Positions 49,288 through 60,145 are shown, counted from the stretch's first letter. The stretch: DNA of 64,000 nucleotides from Scolanthus callimorphus (GCA_033964015.1 CM066917.1:27993951-28057950), one strand, 5' to 3'. Notes: a model not told the origin generated them from the letters alone. A program made the numbers and translations.

Positions 49288-49305
49288 TGGCTGTGCCTCT
49301 GTGGG
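49170..49305. mobile_element. MITE of the CAGNGGCGTAGCCAG family
   Basis: CAGGAGCGTAGCCAGG starts at 49174 and CCCTGGCTGTGCCTCTG ends at 49301, with a C run of about 38 inside the right end. TGGG flanks both sides, a 4-bp remnant of the 5-bp duplication seen in sister copies. Confidence 0.75.
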
Positions 49306-49640
49306 TAGTAATCCCGCTTTGGGGAAAGGTCACCTTCATTCTGACAAATTTTGCTATAAGATAAAGGATTAATTACTGATATTAGTAGCTACGCCATTGG
49401 AAATCCAGCCAATTCCATGGTCACACAATGAACTCCTTCGAAGAGTGATACAGGCAACATATGCAGAGATCGACCATGTGTATAAGTCTTAGTATCCTCA
49501 TTGTTTTTCGTCGAGGAGTTTTTCAAATTCTTATTGTGAAGGTCAATTTTCATTGTTCCTTTTTTTCAGTTATCTTCCTCTTTTTCTATCTTCTTTGCGC
49601 AATTCCACAAGTTTTAACAAAATCTTCACGCAATTAGCGG

Positions 49641-50750
49641 TTAGCTGATTCGTGTTGATGAGATTGCCTGTTCAACCGAACCAGGTTTGTCCTCTCCACT
49701 TAAAACCTTCCGTAACATATGCTGCTTGAACATCCTGTTGAGCGTCGCATCTTGTTTGTCATTACTCTCAACCGTCTCGGGACTTCTTCTTCCCATGGCA
49801 TTGCTCAGGCGCAGTACATCTTTTTCGACGTCTAAAAACCGCAACCCCAAACAGTCGACAAAAACCTTTGCGATAGTTTGCACTCAGTGTTAGACAAATA
49901 CAAGGGTTTATTGCAAAGCACGAGTACGATATTGTAAACGCTGTATCGAAAATGATTCCGAAGTAAGGTTGAATGATCGTCGGGACTTTTGCATCCCACG
50001 CGTAGTAGTAAACCATGTAAATCGTGTGGACTGGAGTCCAAGAAACGAAGAACGCCGCCACAATTACAGCCATTAATCGAATAACGCTTTTATTGCGCTT
50101 GCTTCGGCGTTTTTGGATTCCGAAAGTGTAGCACCGGCAGGTTTTGCTGCCTGAGTTTGATGGCAATTGCTCCATATAGAACAGTCATTAGAAGAAATGG
50201 AACAATTGATACTGATACCATAAAGAAAATGTAAAATTGAATCGGGGCGTTGTCCGGATCAAATGGAGGTTCCCAGATTACCATACAAGCTTGAAAGCCG
50301 AAGATGTCGGAATTTACTTGCGCAACTTTGAAATAAAACGCATAGATCCCAAAGGATACAACCCAGATAACAGGTACTACCACTTTCGGGTGGAGAAATT
50401 TTTTGCGCGGCTCAGTGGAGTAGACAATAGAGAAAAACCTCTCCAGCGCTATGCACACCATGCTCTGTACCGACACATTGACTGACATGTCTCGAACAAA
50501 GAGGTTATTTACAAAGAGCTTCGCCAAACCAGCCGTAGTTGCCCCAAACATGAGAATTCCTCGCCAATTTGAAGATTGTTCTTATCAGCACCAGAGCGGC
50601 TGCGATGTCGGAGCATGCCATGTTGACGAGTAGATAGTTTGTGTTGGTGTGCATGTTGCGGTTTTTGTATATTATTGCGATCAACGTGGTGTTACCAAAT
50701 AGGGAAAGGACAAAAATAACGATGAAGGAACACAATAGGCAATTCTTAGT
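49641..50750 (-). pseudogene. Rhodopsin-class (class A) GPCR with two or more frameshifts
   Basis: The seven segments are spread over three frames. Frame 1 (50750-50505): TM1 LFGNTTLIAI with Asn1.50, TM2 LVNMACSDIAAA with Asp2.50, and WFGEALCK with the extracellular Cys3.25. Frame 2 (to 50090): TM3 with SVNVSVQSM then ALERF in place of DRY, TM4 with Trp, TM5 with Pro (SIVPFLLMTVLYG). Frame 3 (50175-49768): TM6 FFVSWTPVHTIYM, TM7 CFAINPCICL, helix 8. The breaks fall in short A runs (about 50508-50511 and about 50113-50117). The segment order and spacing are those of peptide-type receptors; the ligand is unknown. No ATG precedes TM1 in frame (upstream TGA), so a 5' exon is missing or lost. A third frame offers a 60-residue alternative C-tail to 49641. 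Confidence 0.85.
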
Positions 50751-50759
50751 GTTTCACTG

Positions 50760-52020
50760 TGGTAAATTTGAGGGGAAAACTGGCGTGGCATTTGAGGAAG
50801 AGATGTGTTAGATACGAAAGTCCAGTTAGATTGTAACACGCCCATCGTCCGTAGCTAGTTCTCACTGTTATTCATATTTATCCTCGAGTTATTTTTACTG
50901 GAAAGCGCGAAAGTATCGTGGAACCCGAATGAGAGCAGAGCAAAACGGGCCGGGTTGAGTGCACTTCGAGGTTTCACTTACACTTGTCTAGGTAAGCTAT
51001 GTCCCACTTGTGGTTCCGGCACGACAGGTCACTTGATCTATGACAGTGAACAAATCCGCCGAATTTGCGGTCTAACTCTCTTTCTTATTCAGACTCCTCA
51101 AGTGATCGTCTTGTATAATATCACTCTATGTTTCAAACCAACCTCAAATGTTTTCAAGCTCTTTGCTGTCCTTTTGTAACAGGGTGAGGTTTTCTCAGAG
51201 TTTTCGGATATAGTGACCCGCCAAATGCACGCTACTTCCTTAAATTGCTACCTAGCAAACTTAGGATGCCCTGACAACTTCGAAAATACATGAAATGAAA
51301 GTCCCCAGCTGCCTGAGATATTGCCGCGTTGTTTTTCATCTCGCAGATTACCATTCTTCTATAGCAAACAAGGCGAGATGTAGATAATGAATACTTTACA
51401 CTCTTCTGTCAGTCATCCTTTGCGGGTTGTTGCGAATTATGAAGCGGGCCATTATTTTGGGAGTCATCAAGACTGTCAAACATGAATTTGTAAAATTCCC
51501 TGACGGTTAATTATTTCTAAAGTCGAACAAACCAACGATTTGGAGTCAATATTTCAAGAAGCACTTGACACTTAGGCAAAAAAGGAAATGAAATATGTAA
51601 TCTGGGGGTTCTGTTTGCACTTACGAGGAAAGCTCATTTTGTCTCCGAAAGATAAAAGATCGCATCGTTTCTTAGGACGATTTGTTTGAGATTTTGTTTG
51701 CACTCGATGGATAGATAGATAGTAAAAGTTAAACTTTCATCCTTCGAGAACTTAAGAGCCCTAATAATATTAGTGCTGAAAACCATGCATTACTATAGCC
51801 CTTTTAGAGCGCTCACGGGAAAAAGGCGATATAGTATCACTTTATAGTGTTCTCGGGACCACTTGCAAAGACGGTGAATTGTGAACATAAAGGCGATTAA
51901 TGTAAACGCACTTGTCTTATTTGATAATATTAAGGGAGATAATAAAAAGTCTAATGTTGGGGTTTCAAAATAGAGTCAGTAACAGGTGCTGACTCGTGAA
52001 ACGACACCCCTTGTAGGAAG
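50760..52020. other. Intergenic stretch
   Basis: A short (GATA)n run lies at about 51706-51721. No coding region supported. Confidence 0.5.
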
Positions 52021-52022
52021 GG

Positions 52023-52270
52023 GTTGAACTTAGTGCTACGCGGCCACAGGCTTGCCTGAACATCTACATATATTCACTTCATTACCGCGAACATAACATC
52101 TAATTTACCCCGACCTGCTCCGAGTCTGACCTGGATAGCTCAGCTGGTTAGAGCATCGGATGTACAATTCTGAAGGTCGTGGGTTCGAATCCTCTCGGGG
52201 TCAGAGATTTTTCTCTTTCTCCGCTTACTAGGGCTAACGCTCAGAAGCACACATGGGACCATTTCATTAG
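52023..52270 (+). repeat. tRNA-derived SINE-like module, copy 1
   Basis: The module starts GTTGAACTTAGTGCTACGCG and ends GGGACCATTTCATTAG. It holds a tRNA-like core at 52128-52203 with A box TAGCTCAGCTGG (52136-52147) and B box GGTTCGAATCC (52182-52192), both perfect matches to Pol III consensus. The anticodon stem closes only on an eight-base loop and the acceptor and T stems have mismatches, so it is not a working tRNA. A near-identical copy lies at 55854-56105. Confidence 0.8.
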
Positions 52271-52748
52271 TATTATATCCAAACCGGCCTTTGTTCCACG
52301 GATCACTGATTTAGAGATGGGAACAACAGACTCCATTGTCCAGTAACCTGAGCAATGGTGTGGATCCGTAGCAAAGGCCAGTGTGGATACAATACCAAAA
52401 TGGGGGCTGGGTGGGCGGGTCTCTAAATGGAGCGTCATACCCCAAAGCTATAGCCCACCCCACCTCTCACTTTCCATTCATTCATGTCGTCTCAAAACAC
52501 CAGCAAATCCGGCCAGCACTCGCAAAATGCGAGAAGAGAGTGAGCAATAGGATTGCTCGCTCTTTATTGTGTTCTAGGTGAGCATAGCTCACATTTTAGT
52601 GGTTTCCGTGCTTCTCAGTGCCCGTGGAATGTTTTTCGGCCGATTTGAATAGTATTATATCCAAACCGGCCTTTGTTCCACGGATCACTGATTTAGAGAT
52701 GGGAACAACAGACTCCATTGTCCAGTAACCTGAGCAATGGTGTGGATC
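52268..52748. repeat. Direct duplication of a 98-bp segment
   Basis: Both 52271-52366 and 52650-52746 run from ATTATATCCAAACCGGCC to AACCTGAGCAATGGTGTGG, differing little. The 130-bp dispersed repeat sits between them. Confidence 0.85.
52493..52622. repeat. Dispersed repeat also present at 55700-55830
   Basis: The segment from AACACCAGCAAATCCGGCC through GAGCAATAGGATTGCTCGC to GGTTTCCGTGCTTCTCAG is found in both places almost unchanged. The ORFs over it (for example 55541-55801, minus) follow from the repeat. Confidence 0.8.
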
Positions 52749-52749
52749 A

Positions 52750-53985
52750 CTCCGCTGTCCAATGCACCCACATCCGGCGGCACCCCGCGCCCAGCCCTTG
52801 CCCCAAGGGAATATTTGAGCCATATGGCTCCCCCATATCTCATCCATATCTTATCACCCTCTACTCATTCCCAATACTGTCACCATACCCCGTATACACT
52901 ATCAATAGGAAGTATACAGCATAACGTGTGTAAGAGCACAGCACGGCGCCCGTCACTGTACGATTTCATTTGTGCGTCTGACTGGAGCTTCTTATCGTTC
53001 TCACAAGGGGGAAAGCTAGCACAAATGACTAAATTGAGATCATGAACCTCTCTCGAGACAGTTTCCGCTACCGGGTGTTACTCATCTACAATCTCGGATA
53101 GACTTCTCCGCACGGAACCAAGAGCAGAATCAGCCAGGGTTCCCCCGAGCTGGTCCCCGGGAGCGTCACCCAATTCACCGTTTTGAGATACCTGATAGGC
53201 CGCCGTTTCGATTAAATCTTTCAACCCCTTCCCATTCTGGAAGGACGAAATATTGTGTACGTCATCGCTTGATTGGCGGCTAATCGTCCATTATAGAAGA
53301 GAAAACAACGAAGCCTGTAGAGTTGAGCGACACTCCCTGGGATCAGTAGGAGAACGCAGTCCCGGCGCGACTGCAAGAGTCTCGCACGAAGGGCCTTAGA
53401 TGACCCTGGGACTGTGAACCCTAAATCACCCAAAGCTTACGTTTTTCTCTTTCATGCCTTTTTTTTTTCCTTATTACGCAATTATGCGATGACAATTCCA
53501 CAAGTAAAATCACAGATTCCACTCTTGTCTTTTCTTTTTCCATTACTATATTGTCATGTGCCCGGCTCGAATGGCACTAAACAGCATATGAAACTCCTCT
53601 TTAACATTTCCTTGTATCCCGTTTTAGTCACAATGTCACGCAACACCCGTCACATAAATTCATGGCAAATGTTGAATATTTTCTCATTTTGTAGCACTTC
53701 TGGTTCCCTGCCTTGTTTGTTACCTACGGTTTGTGAAAGAACAACACTTAGACTATTATATTTTATACGTGTAAACTCAAAATTAAAAAAAACAAAGTCC
53801 GGCATCGAGCACATTTTCAACGATGGGTAGGCTCACAAATAGAGAGCGTGAGACTGCTCGACGATTATTTGCCACTAGCTTTGTAATACGACCACCAAAT
53901 CTTTCGTTACCCCGGAAAATGAGACGTTCGATAAATTTGGCGCATTTTGATGTATAATACGCTAGGGTTCGTTTAAATTATAGTG
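52750..53985. other. Intergenic stretch
   Basis: No gene supported; the 138-codon ORF at 53414-53830 begins with GTG, is rich in hydrophobic and Ser residues from T-rich DNA, and has no recognisable domain. Confidence 0.45.
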
Positions 53986-53991
53986 CGGGAT

Positions 53992-54123
53992 ATGGGTTCA
54001 AAGTTTGCGCTTTGGTTGTTCTGTTGCTATCTTTGTCTTAACGCGAGAGGGGCAAATGCTCAAATCGATGGGGAAAATCGAGAAAGTCCCAAAGGCAGCA
54101 ATCTCCCATGGTTTACCTACGAG
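53992..54123 (+). CDS. Candidate first exon with signal peptide
   Basis: ATG at 53992 opens MGSKFALWLFCCYLCLNARG then ANAQ, a textbook signal peptide (basic n-region, hydrophobic core, small residues before the likely cut after Ala-Asn-Ala). The mature part is IDGENRESPKGSNLPWFTYE, ending at donor GAG|GTAAAC in phase 0. The next exon is not certain: the ORF at 54291-54542 is out of phase, and 58956-59066 is in phase but 4.8 kb away. A secreted or receptor protein is likely if the exon is real. Confidence 0.4.
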
Positions 54124-54599
54124 GTAAACCAGAAAGTCTTTATATTAAATATTCGTTCATCGCATTTCAAACCGAGGAAAGCATCAATAAGTCTGTTGCA
54201 GGGTAGCCTGTAAATCGTTTTGCCACTTTGTACAACACTTTTGATCACGTTTACTCATCGTATTTTATACTCTATCCAGCATAATGACCCATGATGTTTT
54301 TGACCATTTTTTTTCCCCTTGTCGACCTCAGTAATAACCACCTCGTAGATATCATTATCCTTTCTATGGATTTTTCTCGTTTTATGGTTAAGATTTGGTG
54401 GATGATTTTGCTCGATAACCTGAGCGGAGCTTCGATTCGCGTTTCACTCTCGAACACGCCATTTGTTAAAGATCCGGAATACGATCTCATCAAACCCCAT
54501 ATATGGACGTCCCGGTTTACACAACAAAGAAAAATGCGATAGTGTTACCAAAAGAGGTCACTCTAGGTCAATGTTCATTTTATATGACATAGTTTGATA

Positions 54600-55445
54600 T
54601 GCAACAGTGTCCCTACCGAACTGAGGTCCATATAAGGCCAAAAAACACAGGGCACCTGAAACTATGCTTCCCGTGAATCGTACCCGCGGCTCGAATGGCC
54701 ATAATAAACAAGAGAAAGTTCGTACCGAACCGAAGTCCAGTATACAACCAACTAAATTCCTACAGGGCACCTGAAATATGCTTCCAGTAATCGTGCCCGG
54801 CCTGAATGGCCATAATAAACACTAGCTAATTTTCGTACCGAACCGAAGTCCAGTATACAACCAATTAAATTCCTACAGGGCACCTGAAATATGCTTCCAG
54901 TAATCTTGCCCGGCCGAATGGCCATAATAAACACTAGCTAATTTTTCGTACCGAACAACCGAACCGAAGTCCAGTATACAACCAATTAAATTCCTACAGG
55001 GCACCGGAAATATGCTTCCAGTAATCGTGCCCGGCCCGAATGGCCATAATAAACACTAGCTAATTTTTCGTACCGAACCGAAGTCCAGTATACAACCAAT
55101 TAAATTCCTACAGGGCACCTGAAATATGCTTCCAGCAGTGAATCGTGCCCGGCCCGAATGGCCATAATAAACACTAGCTAATTTTTCGTACCGACCGAAG
55201 TCCAGTATACAACCAATTGAACTCCTACAGGGCACCTGAAATATGCTTCCAGTGAATCGTGCCCGGCCCGAATGGCCATAATAGACACTAGCTAATTTTT
55301 CGTACCGAACCGAAGTTCAGTATACAACCAATTGAACTCCTACAGGGCACCTGAAATATGCTTCCAGTGAATCGTGCCCGGCCCGAATGGCCACAATAAA
55401 CACAAGCTAATTTTTCGTACCGAACCGAAGTCCAGTATACAACCA
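54600..55445. repeat. Satellite-like tandem array, unit about 115 bp
   Basis: The unit contains CCGAAGTCCAGTATACAACC, CTACAGGGCACCTGAAATAT and CCCGAATGGCCATAATAAAC. Seven clear copies (GTCCAGTATACAACC at about 54733, 54848, 54970, 55083, 55199, 55316 as GTTCAG, 55430) plus a diverged first copy at about 54605. Minus-strand ORFs across it repeat the peptide YGHSGRA, an artefact of the array. Confidence 0.92.
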
Positions 55446-55853
55446 ATGAAACACTTGCGAAGCCCGAGTGGCTACAGCAAAATGTGCAAAGATAGACAGA
55501 GTAAATCGGCCACTTAACCACCAAGGACTCAAGGTAAAGTCTACGTGTGGTCTGCTCTAAGTGGCTGGTTGGCTTGAGCCAGCACTGGAACAACAGGAGC
55601 TGGAGGAACGGCTGGGGCTGAACTGACGCGGTTGGTACAGCAAGAACCAAGAACACAACGGGTGGCGGGGCGGACGGGAACTTGAGCCATGTCACAGGAA
55701 CAAAACACCAGCAAATCCGGCCAGCACTCGCAAAATGCGAGAAGAGAGTGAGCAATAGGATTGCTCGCTCTTTTATTGTGTTCTAGGTGAGCATAGCTCA
55801 CATTTTAGTGGTTTCCGTGCTTCTCAGTAAGGTTAATTCCTTATCTCCACTCT

Positions 55854-56105
55854 GTTGAACTTAGTGCTACGCGGCCACAGGCTTGCCTGAACATCTACAT
55901 ATATTCACTTCATTACCGCGAACATAACATCTAATTTACCCCGACCTGCTCCCAGTCTGACCTGGATAGCTCAGCTGGTTAGAGCATCGGATGTACAATT
56001 CTGAAGGTCGTGGGTTCGAATCCCTCTCTCGGGGTCAGAGATTTTTTCTCTTTCTCCGCTTACCAGGGCTAACGCTCAGAAGCACACATGGGACCATTTC
56101 ATTAG
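55854..56105 (+). repeat. tRNA-derived SINE-like module, copy 2
   Basis: It carries the same head, tRNA-like core (55959-56037) and tail as copy 1, with a CTCT expansion after the B box. A third, truncated head (from GTTGAACTTAGTGCTACG to CATATA) follows at 56148-56200. Confidence 0.8.
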
Positions 56106-56201
56106 CACGTTAGCTTTCACACAAGGTTAATTCCTTATCTCCACTCTGTTGAACTTAGTGCTACGCGGCCACAGGCTTGCCTGAACATCTACATATACCC
56201 C

Positions 56202-58631
56202 TTGTAGTAGGGTCTGTTAGCGATTTTATCGTGCACTTTTGCGTACAGGCACCAAACTTTTGCGTACAGGCACCAAACACAAGTGTTCCTTGGGTGATAC
56301 CAAACAGATTTAGAGGGGGGTGCCACAAATGTTCGCCCTAGGGGGGAGGGGAGGGGGCATTTTGTCCAAATTAAAAATGAGGTATCTTTTGGGGGCTGCA
56401 AAGACCGTACAGGCACCAAACTTGGCACAAATGTTCCTTGGGAGATACCAAATATCATTTAGAAGGGATGCCACATATGTTTGCGCTAGGGGGGTAGGGA
56501 GGGGTAATTTTTGTCCGAATTAGGCATGGGGGTCCTTTGGGAGCCGCAAAGACCGTACAGGCATCACACTTGGCACAAATGTTCCTTGGGTGACACCAAT
56601 CAGATTAAGAGGGGGATGTCCCAAACGTTCGCCCAATGGGGGTGGGTTGGGGCAATTTTGTCCGAATTAGCATGGGGGTCTTGTTGAGCTTCATAGACCA
56701 TACACGCACCACACGTAGCAAAATGTTACTTGGGTGTTACTAAACAAATTGAAAGGGGGTGTCACAATGTCCGCCCAAGGGGGATGGGGAGGGGCATTTT
56801 TTTCCGAATTAGCATTGGGGCCTTGGGAGCCGCAAGACCGTACAGCACCAAACTTGGCACACATGCCTTTTTTGGTGACACCAAACTGATTCAGAGGGGC
56901 GTCACAAATGTTCGCCCTAGAGGGGGAGGGGAATGGGAATTTTGCCCAAATTAGCCATAGGGTCTTTTGCTACAAATCCTTAATGGCCTGAAACTCAAAC
57001 AAGTTCCGACACAAAAAGTTTGCCAAAGAGGGAGATGGGCAAAATTTCCATTAAGGACTGCCTACAATTTTTTCTGCTCTCCACCACCAAACTTTGTTTG
57101 GCTGCTGTTCAGGCTCAAAAACCTGTACCGGTCTGAACTTTCACATGGTTACCCTGGAGGGTTTAAACTTTGTTGTAGTGTGCATTTTGTTGTGATCGAA
57201 GTTGCTATAGCAACGTTATAACCACACCCTTGTTTATAATACGCAGTCATCAGACGCGTTGCGCGACCTAAACGTTTAAAATGACACCCCTCACACTAAT
57301 CCCTGAGTAGCTAGTATTAATCACAGCAACTTTGGAGAGAATTCATTGGGCCGGTTTTATGTTATTCGAACGGACTTTTTCAGGCTCCAAAATGGCAAAG
57401 CTATTTATGCCGCAAATATTTCCTTGAAAAAGAATGGCTAATATCTGCGGAATTAAGAAATCCTTGCCACCCGAATAATCTACAAACCCAAGGCAATGTA
57501 CCAGCCAAATTTCACTTCTTAGAATGCTTCCGATTTTGTTTGGCATGTGTCCAAGGAAACTGCAAAATTTGTGAAATTATATTATAAATCTTCCGTTTGT
57601 TATAACACTTACACTTTTCGCCTCTGACACAAATCTCATATGTAAAAGTTTTTGATACTTCCGTAAATTATTCTTGAATATATACCAAAGATAACCTCCA
57701 AGTCTTGAGTTCATTGAAGTATTTTAAGGCACCGAGAAAAAATGCTAAACTTCACTACTCTTTCGGTTTGCTCGAGCCGGTTTTTGTCATTGTACTTTGT
57801 TTTCACCAGACCTAGTGCATAAATTGCCTTGAGACTGAACAGGTGCACAGTTCCGTGTATGGGAGGTTGGACTTGTCGCACTTGCAGCGCCCGCTGGTGC
57901 ATTTGCCTTTGCAACCGCACTTCAGTAGCTCGAACACACTCTTGAAGCCGGTTGAAGTCCAAGGGAACATTTGTGCCAAGTTTGGTGCCTGTACGGTCTT
58001 TGCAGCCCCAAAAAGATCCCTCATTTTTAATTTGGACAAAATGCCCCTCTCCTCCCCCTAGAGAGAACATTTGTGGCACCCCCCTCTAAAACTGTTTGGT
58101 ATCACCCAAGGAACTTTTTTTGCCATGTTTGGTGCCTGTACGGTCTTTGCAGCCCCCAAAAGATCCCTCATGTCTAATTTGGACAAAATGCCCCTCCTCC
58201 CCCTTAGGGCGAATATTTGTGGCACCCCCCTCTAAATCTGTTTGGTATCATCCAAAGAACATTTGTGCCACGTTTGGTGCCTGTACGGTCTTTGCAGCCC
58301 CCAAAAGATCCCTTATGCCTAATTTGGACAAAATACCCCTCCCCTCCACTAGGGCGAACATTTGTGGAACCCCCCTATCACACTGTTTGATATCATCCAA
58401 GGAACATCTGTGACAAGTATGGTGCCTGTACGGTCATTGCAGCCCCCAAAAGATCCCTTATGTCTAATTTGGACAAAATGCCCCTCCTCTCCCCCCTAGG
58501 GCGAACATTTGTGGCACTCCCCTCTAAAACTGTTTGGTATCACCCAAGGAACATGTGTGCCAAGTTTGGTGCCTGTACGCAAAAGTGCACGAATCCGAAG
58601 GTTTTTTTTACCCTAACAGACCCTACTATTG
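56202..58631. mobile_element. 2.4-kb foldback transposon with subterminal ~146-bp repeat arrays
   Basis: Perfect 16-bp termini: TAGTAGGGTCTGTTAG at 56205 and its complement ending at 58628, flanked by TTG on both sides (possible 3-bp duplication). Each end then has an array of five ~146-bp units holding GTACAGGCACCAAACTTGGC, GTGCCACAAATGTTCGCCCT and a G tract; the right array (about 57960-58590) is the inverted copy of the left (about 56235-56960). The core (56970-57950) is single-copy and ends in a minus-strand cysteine-rich coding remnant. Confidence 0.88.
57846..57945 (-). pseudogene. Cysteine-rich (CXC/CRC-like) coding remnant inside the foldback element
   Basis: The minus frame reads FKSVFELLKCGCKGKCTSG then RCKCDKSNLPYTELCTC: seven cysteines spaced C-x-C-x3-C-x4-C-x-C-x10-C-x-C. 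This resembles half of a tesmin/TSO1-type CXC zinc-binding motif, which occurs at the ends of some transposon-encoded proteins. It joins directly to the repeat array, so it may be the C-terminal scrap of the element's former protein. Assignment is by motif only. Confidence 0.45.
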
Positions 58632-58955
58632 TCCATGTTGTTGAAGAGGACCCTTTCGCCTTTTGTTAAAAACAAGTTAGCAGTTAGCATACTTACTTAT
58701 CTATTGTATCGAACAACAAACGATAGCATTATTCACACAAAAAACTAGAAAATGAAAACTTTGACGCTTTGATGCACTGTATTTTTATCGGCTTATTTTA
58801 CTGCTTATCTGATGTATCGATCAAAACACGATCAGCACTATTCATCTATTCACAAAGAAGAAGAACAGGAAATTAATGCATCAACTTTGACACTTTTCTT
58901 GTCTTTTGATGTACTTGTATTGTATTGCGTTCACGAAGAGAACTTTACTTTACAG

Positions 58956-59066
58956 ATCAGACTTCACGAAGTTGCTGCGCACGCATCCAAAAGGTTGTAT
59001 GAAAGCGAGGCTGGCGGGGCACTATTAGCAGCCAACATTGCAGATGGGGATTTTGAGAAAGTTTAG
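58956..59066 (+). CDS. Candidate terminal exon of an unknown gene
   Basis: Acceptor CTTTACAG| at 58955 followed by an open 36-codon frame, IRLHEVAAHASKRLYESEAG then GALLAANIADGDFEKV, and TAG at 59064. Composition looks coding. It starts in phase 0, the phase at which 53992-54123 ends, so the two could belong together, but intermediate exons may exist. Confidence 0.35.
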   Translation: MRLHEVAAHASKRLYESEAGGALLAANIADGDFEKV

Positions 59067-59100
59067 AAAATCGCTAGACATTTATACATCAAAAGTTTCC

Positions 59101-59378
59101 CTTACTGTGCGACTACGTCAACCGGGCCAATTTGTAAGAAGTTAACCAATCAGAAAGCGAGTACAGAACAAAGGATCTCGACTTTCTTGAGACCTGAGAC
59201 ACCGAAATATCAGTTTTCTCGTAAACATTGTGGAAATTATGGGCAGAAATAACTTCAAAACACTTAATTACTCATCGTCAGATGTATTGCAGGTATTAAA
59301 TTTGCTTAAAATTGTTTGAATCTCTATAAATGACAAACTTTTTACGGGATGGCCCGGTTGACGTAGTCGCACAGTAAG
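59101..59378. mobile_element. 278-bp MITE with perfect 29-bp TIRs
   Basis: CTTACTGTGCGACTACGTCA (59101) continues nine further bases and is matched exactly by the complement at 59350-59378 ending GACGTAGTCGCACAGTAAG. The interior has CCAAT and no gene. Confidence 0.92.
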
Positions 59379-59764
59379 CAAGAAGTACATTTTATTAGCT
59401 ATGGCTTCTTTGCAGTTTGGAGACGGAATCATTTCAAATAGCAATGGTAGCTTACGTAATTCTACGAGTCCAATTTGTGACCGACTGATATCCAGTAAAA
59501 GTCATTTGCTTCCTTTATATTATCTATTCCCGGTCTGCTCTGGAATTCATTATTGTTACAGTCTCGATACAGTCCAATAATTTCAAAATCCAACATTGCA
59601 TATTGACACCATATTGGATGAAATTTGCCATTCCAGATACTCGATTTGGGCATACTACACGCTCACGCAAGCGGTTGGACATTGAGAATGCTTGTCGGCT
59701 TTTTCCAACATAGAAACGTTTTCAGGTTTCGTGCTTAGTATACTAGTTTTATGCTAGTAGTGGA

Positions 59765-60145
59765 AAAATATCCCTTCTAGACGCAGCTTGTCCCCTTCCA
59801 GATGTAGGTCCTCCTTCCTAGACGTAGGTCGCCCCCCTTTTAGACGTCAGCTCCCCTTTTAGAAGCAAGTCGCCTCATTTAGACATCAGGTCCCTTTTAA
59901 GACTCGTTGTTCCCTTTTCGACGCAGGTCCATCTTTTTAGATGTAGGTATACCCTTCAGAAGCCAGGTCCCCATATTTGACGCAGATCGCCTTTTGTTTT
60001 TAGACGCAGATCCCCTTTTAGAAGTAGGTCCCCCATTTTAGACGCAGGTGGCCCCCTTTCAGACGCAGGTCCCCTTTAAGTTGTAAGTACCAGAGTACCC
60101 AACCAAAAGGATTTTTAGGAAGGTCTATCTTTTTTAGACGCTCCC
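59765..60145. repeat. Degenerate ~20-bp minisatellite
   Basis: A unit close to TTTTAGACGCAGGTCCCC repeats about 17 times with heavy drift (AGACGTAGGTCGCC, AGAAGTAGGTCCCC and others). Confidence 0.8.

Noticed and set aside
50090..50551. Introns instead of frameshifts in the GPCR
   Set aside because: The frames overlap within a few bases at each junction, leaving no room for an intron, and there are no GT..AG pairs that would restore the helix spacing.
52128..52203. Possible functional tRNA gene
   Set aside because: A and B boxes are perfect, but the anticodon stem closes only around an eight-base loop and the acceptor and T stems are mismatched; it is embedded in a duplicated repeat, so I treat it as SINE-like.
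53414..53830. 138-codon plus-strand ORF
   Set aside because: Starts with GTG, biased to T-rich hydrophobic codons, no domain, no splice context.
54291..54542. Second exon for the signal-peptide candidate (contains LSNNHL, LRR-like)
   Set aside because: The nearest acceptor would put TAA in frame after the phase-0 donor at 54123, and no LRR repeat follows.
55288..55801. 155- and 86-codon minus-strand ORFs
   Set aside because: They run through the satellite and a dispersed repeat; the peptide repeats with the DNA unit and has no domain.
56189..58669. Several 67-105 codon ORFs with repeated KFGACTVFAAPKRS-type peptides
   Set aside because: They translate the ~146-bp subterminal repeats of the foldback element, not a gene.
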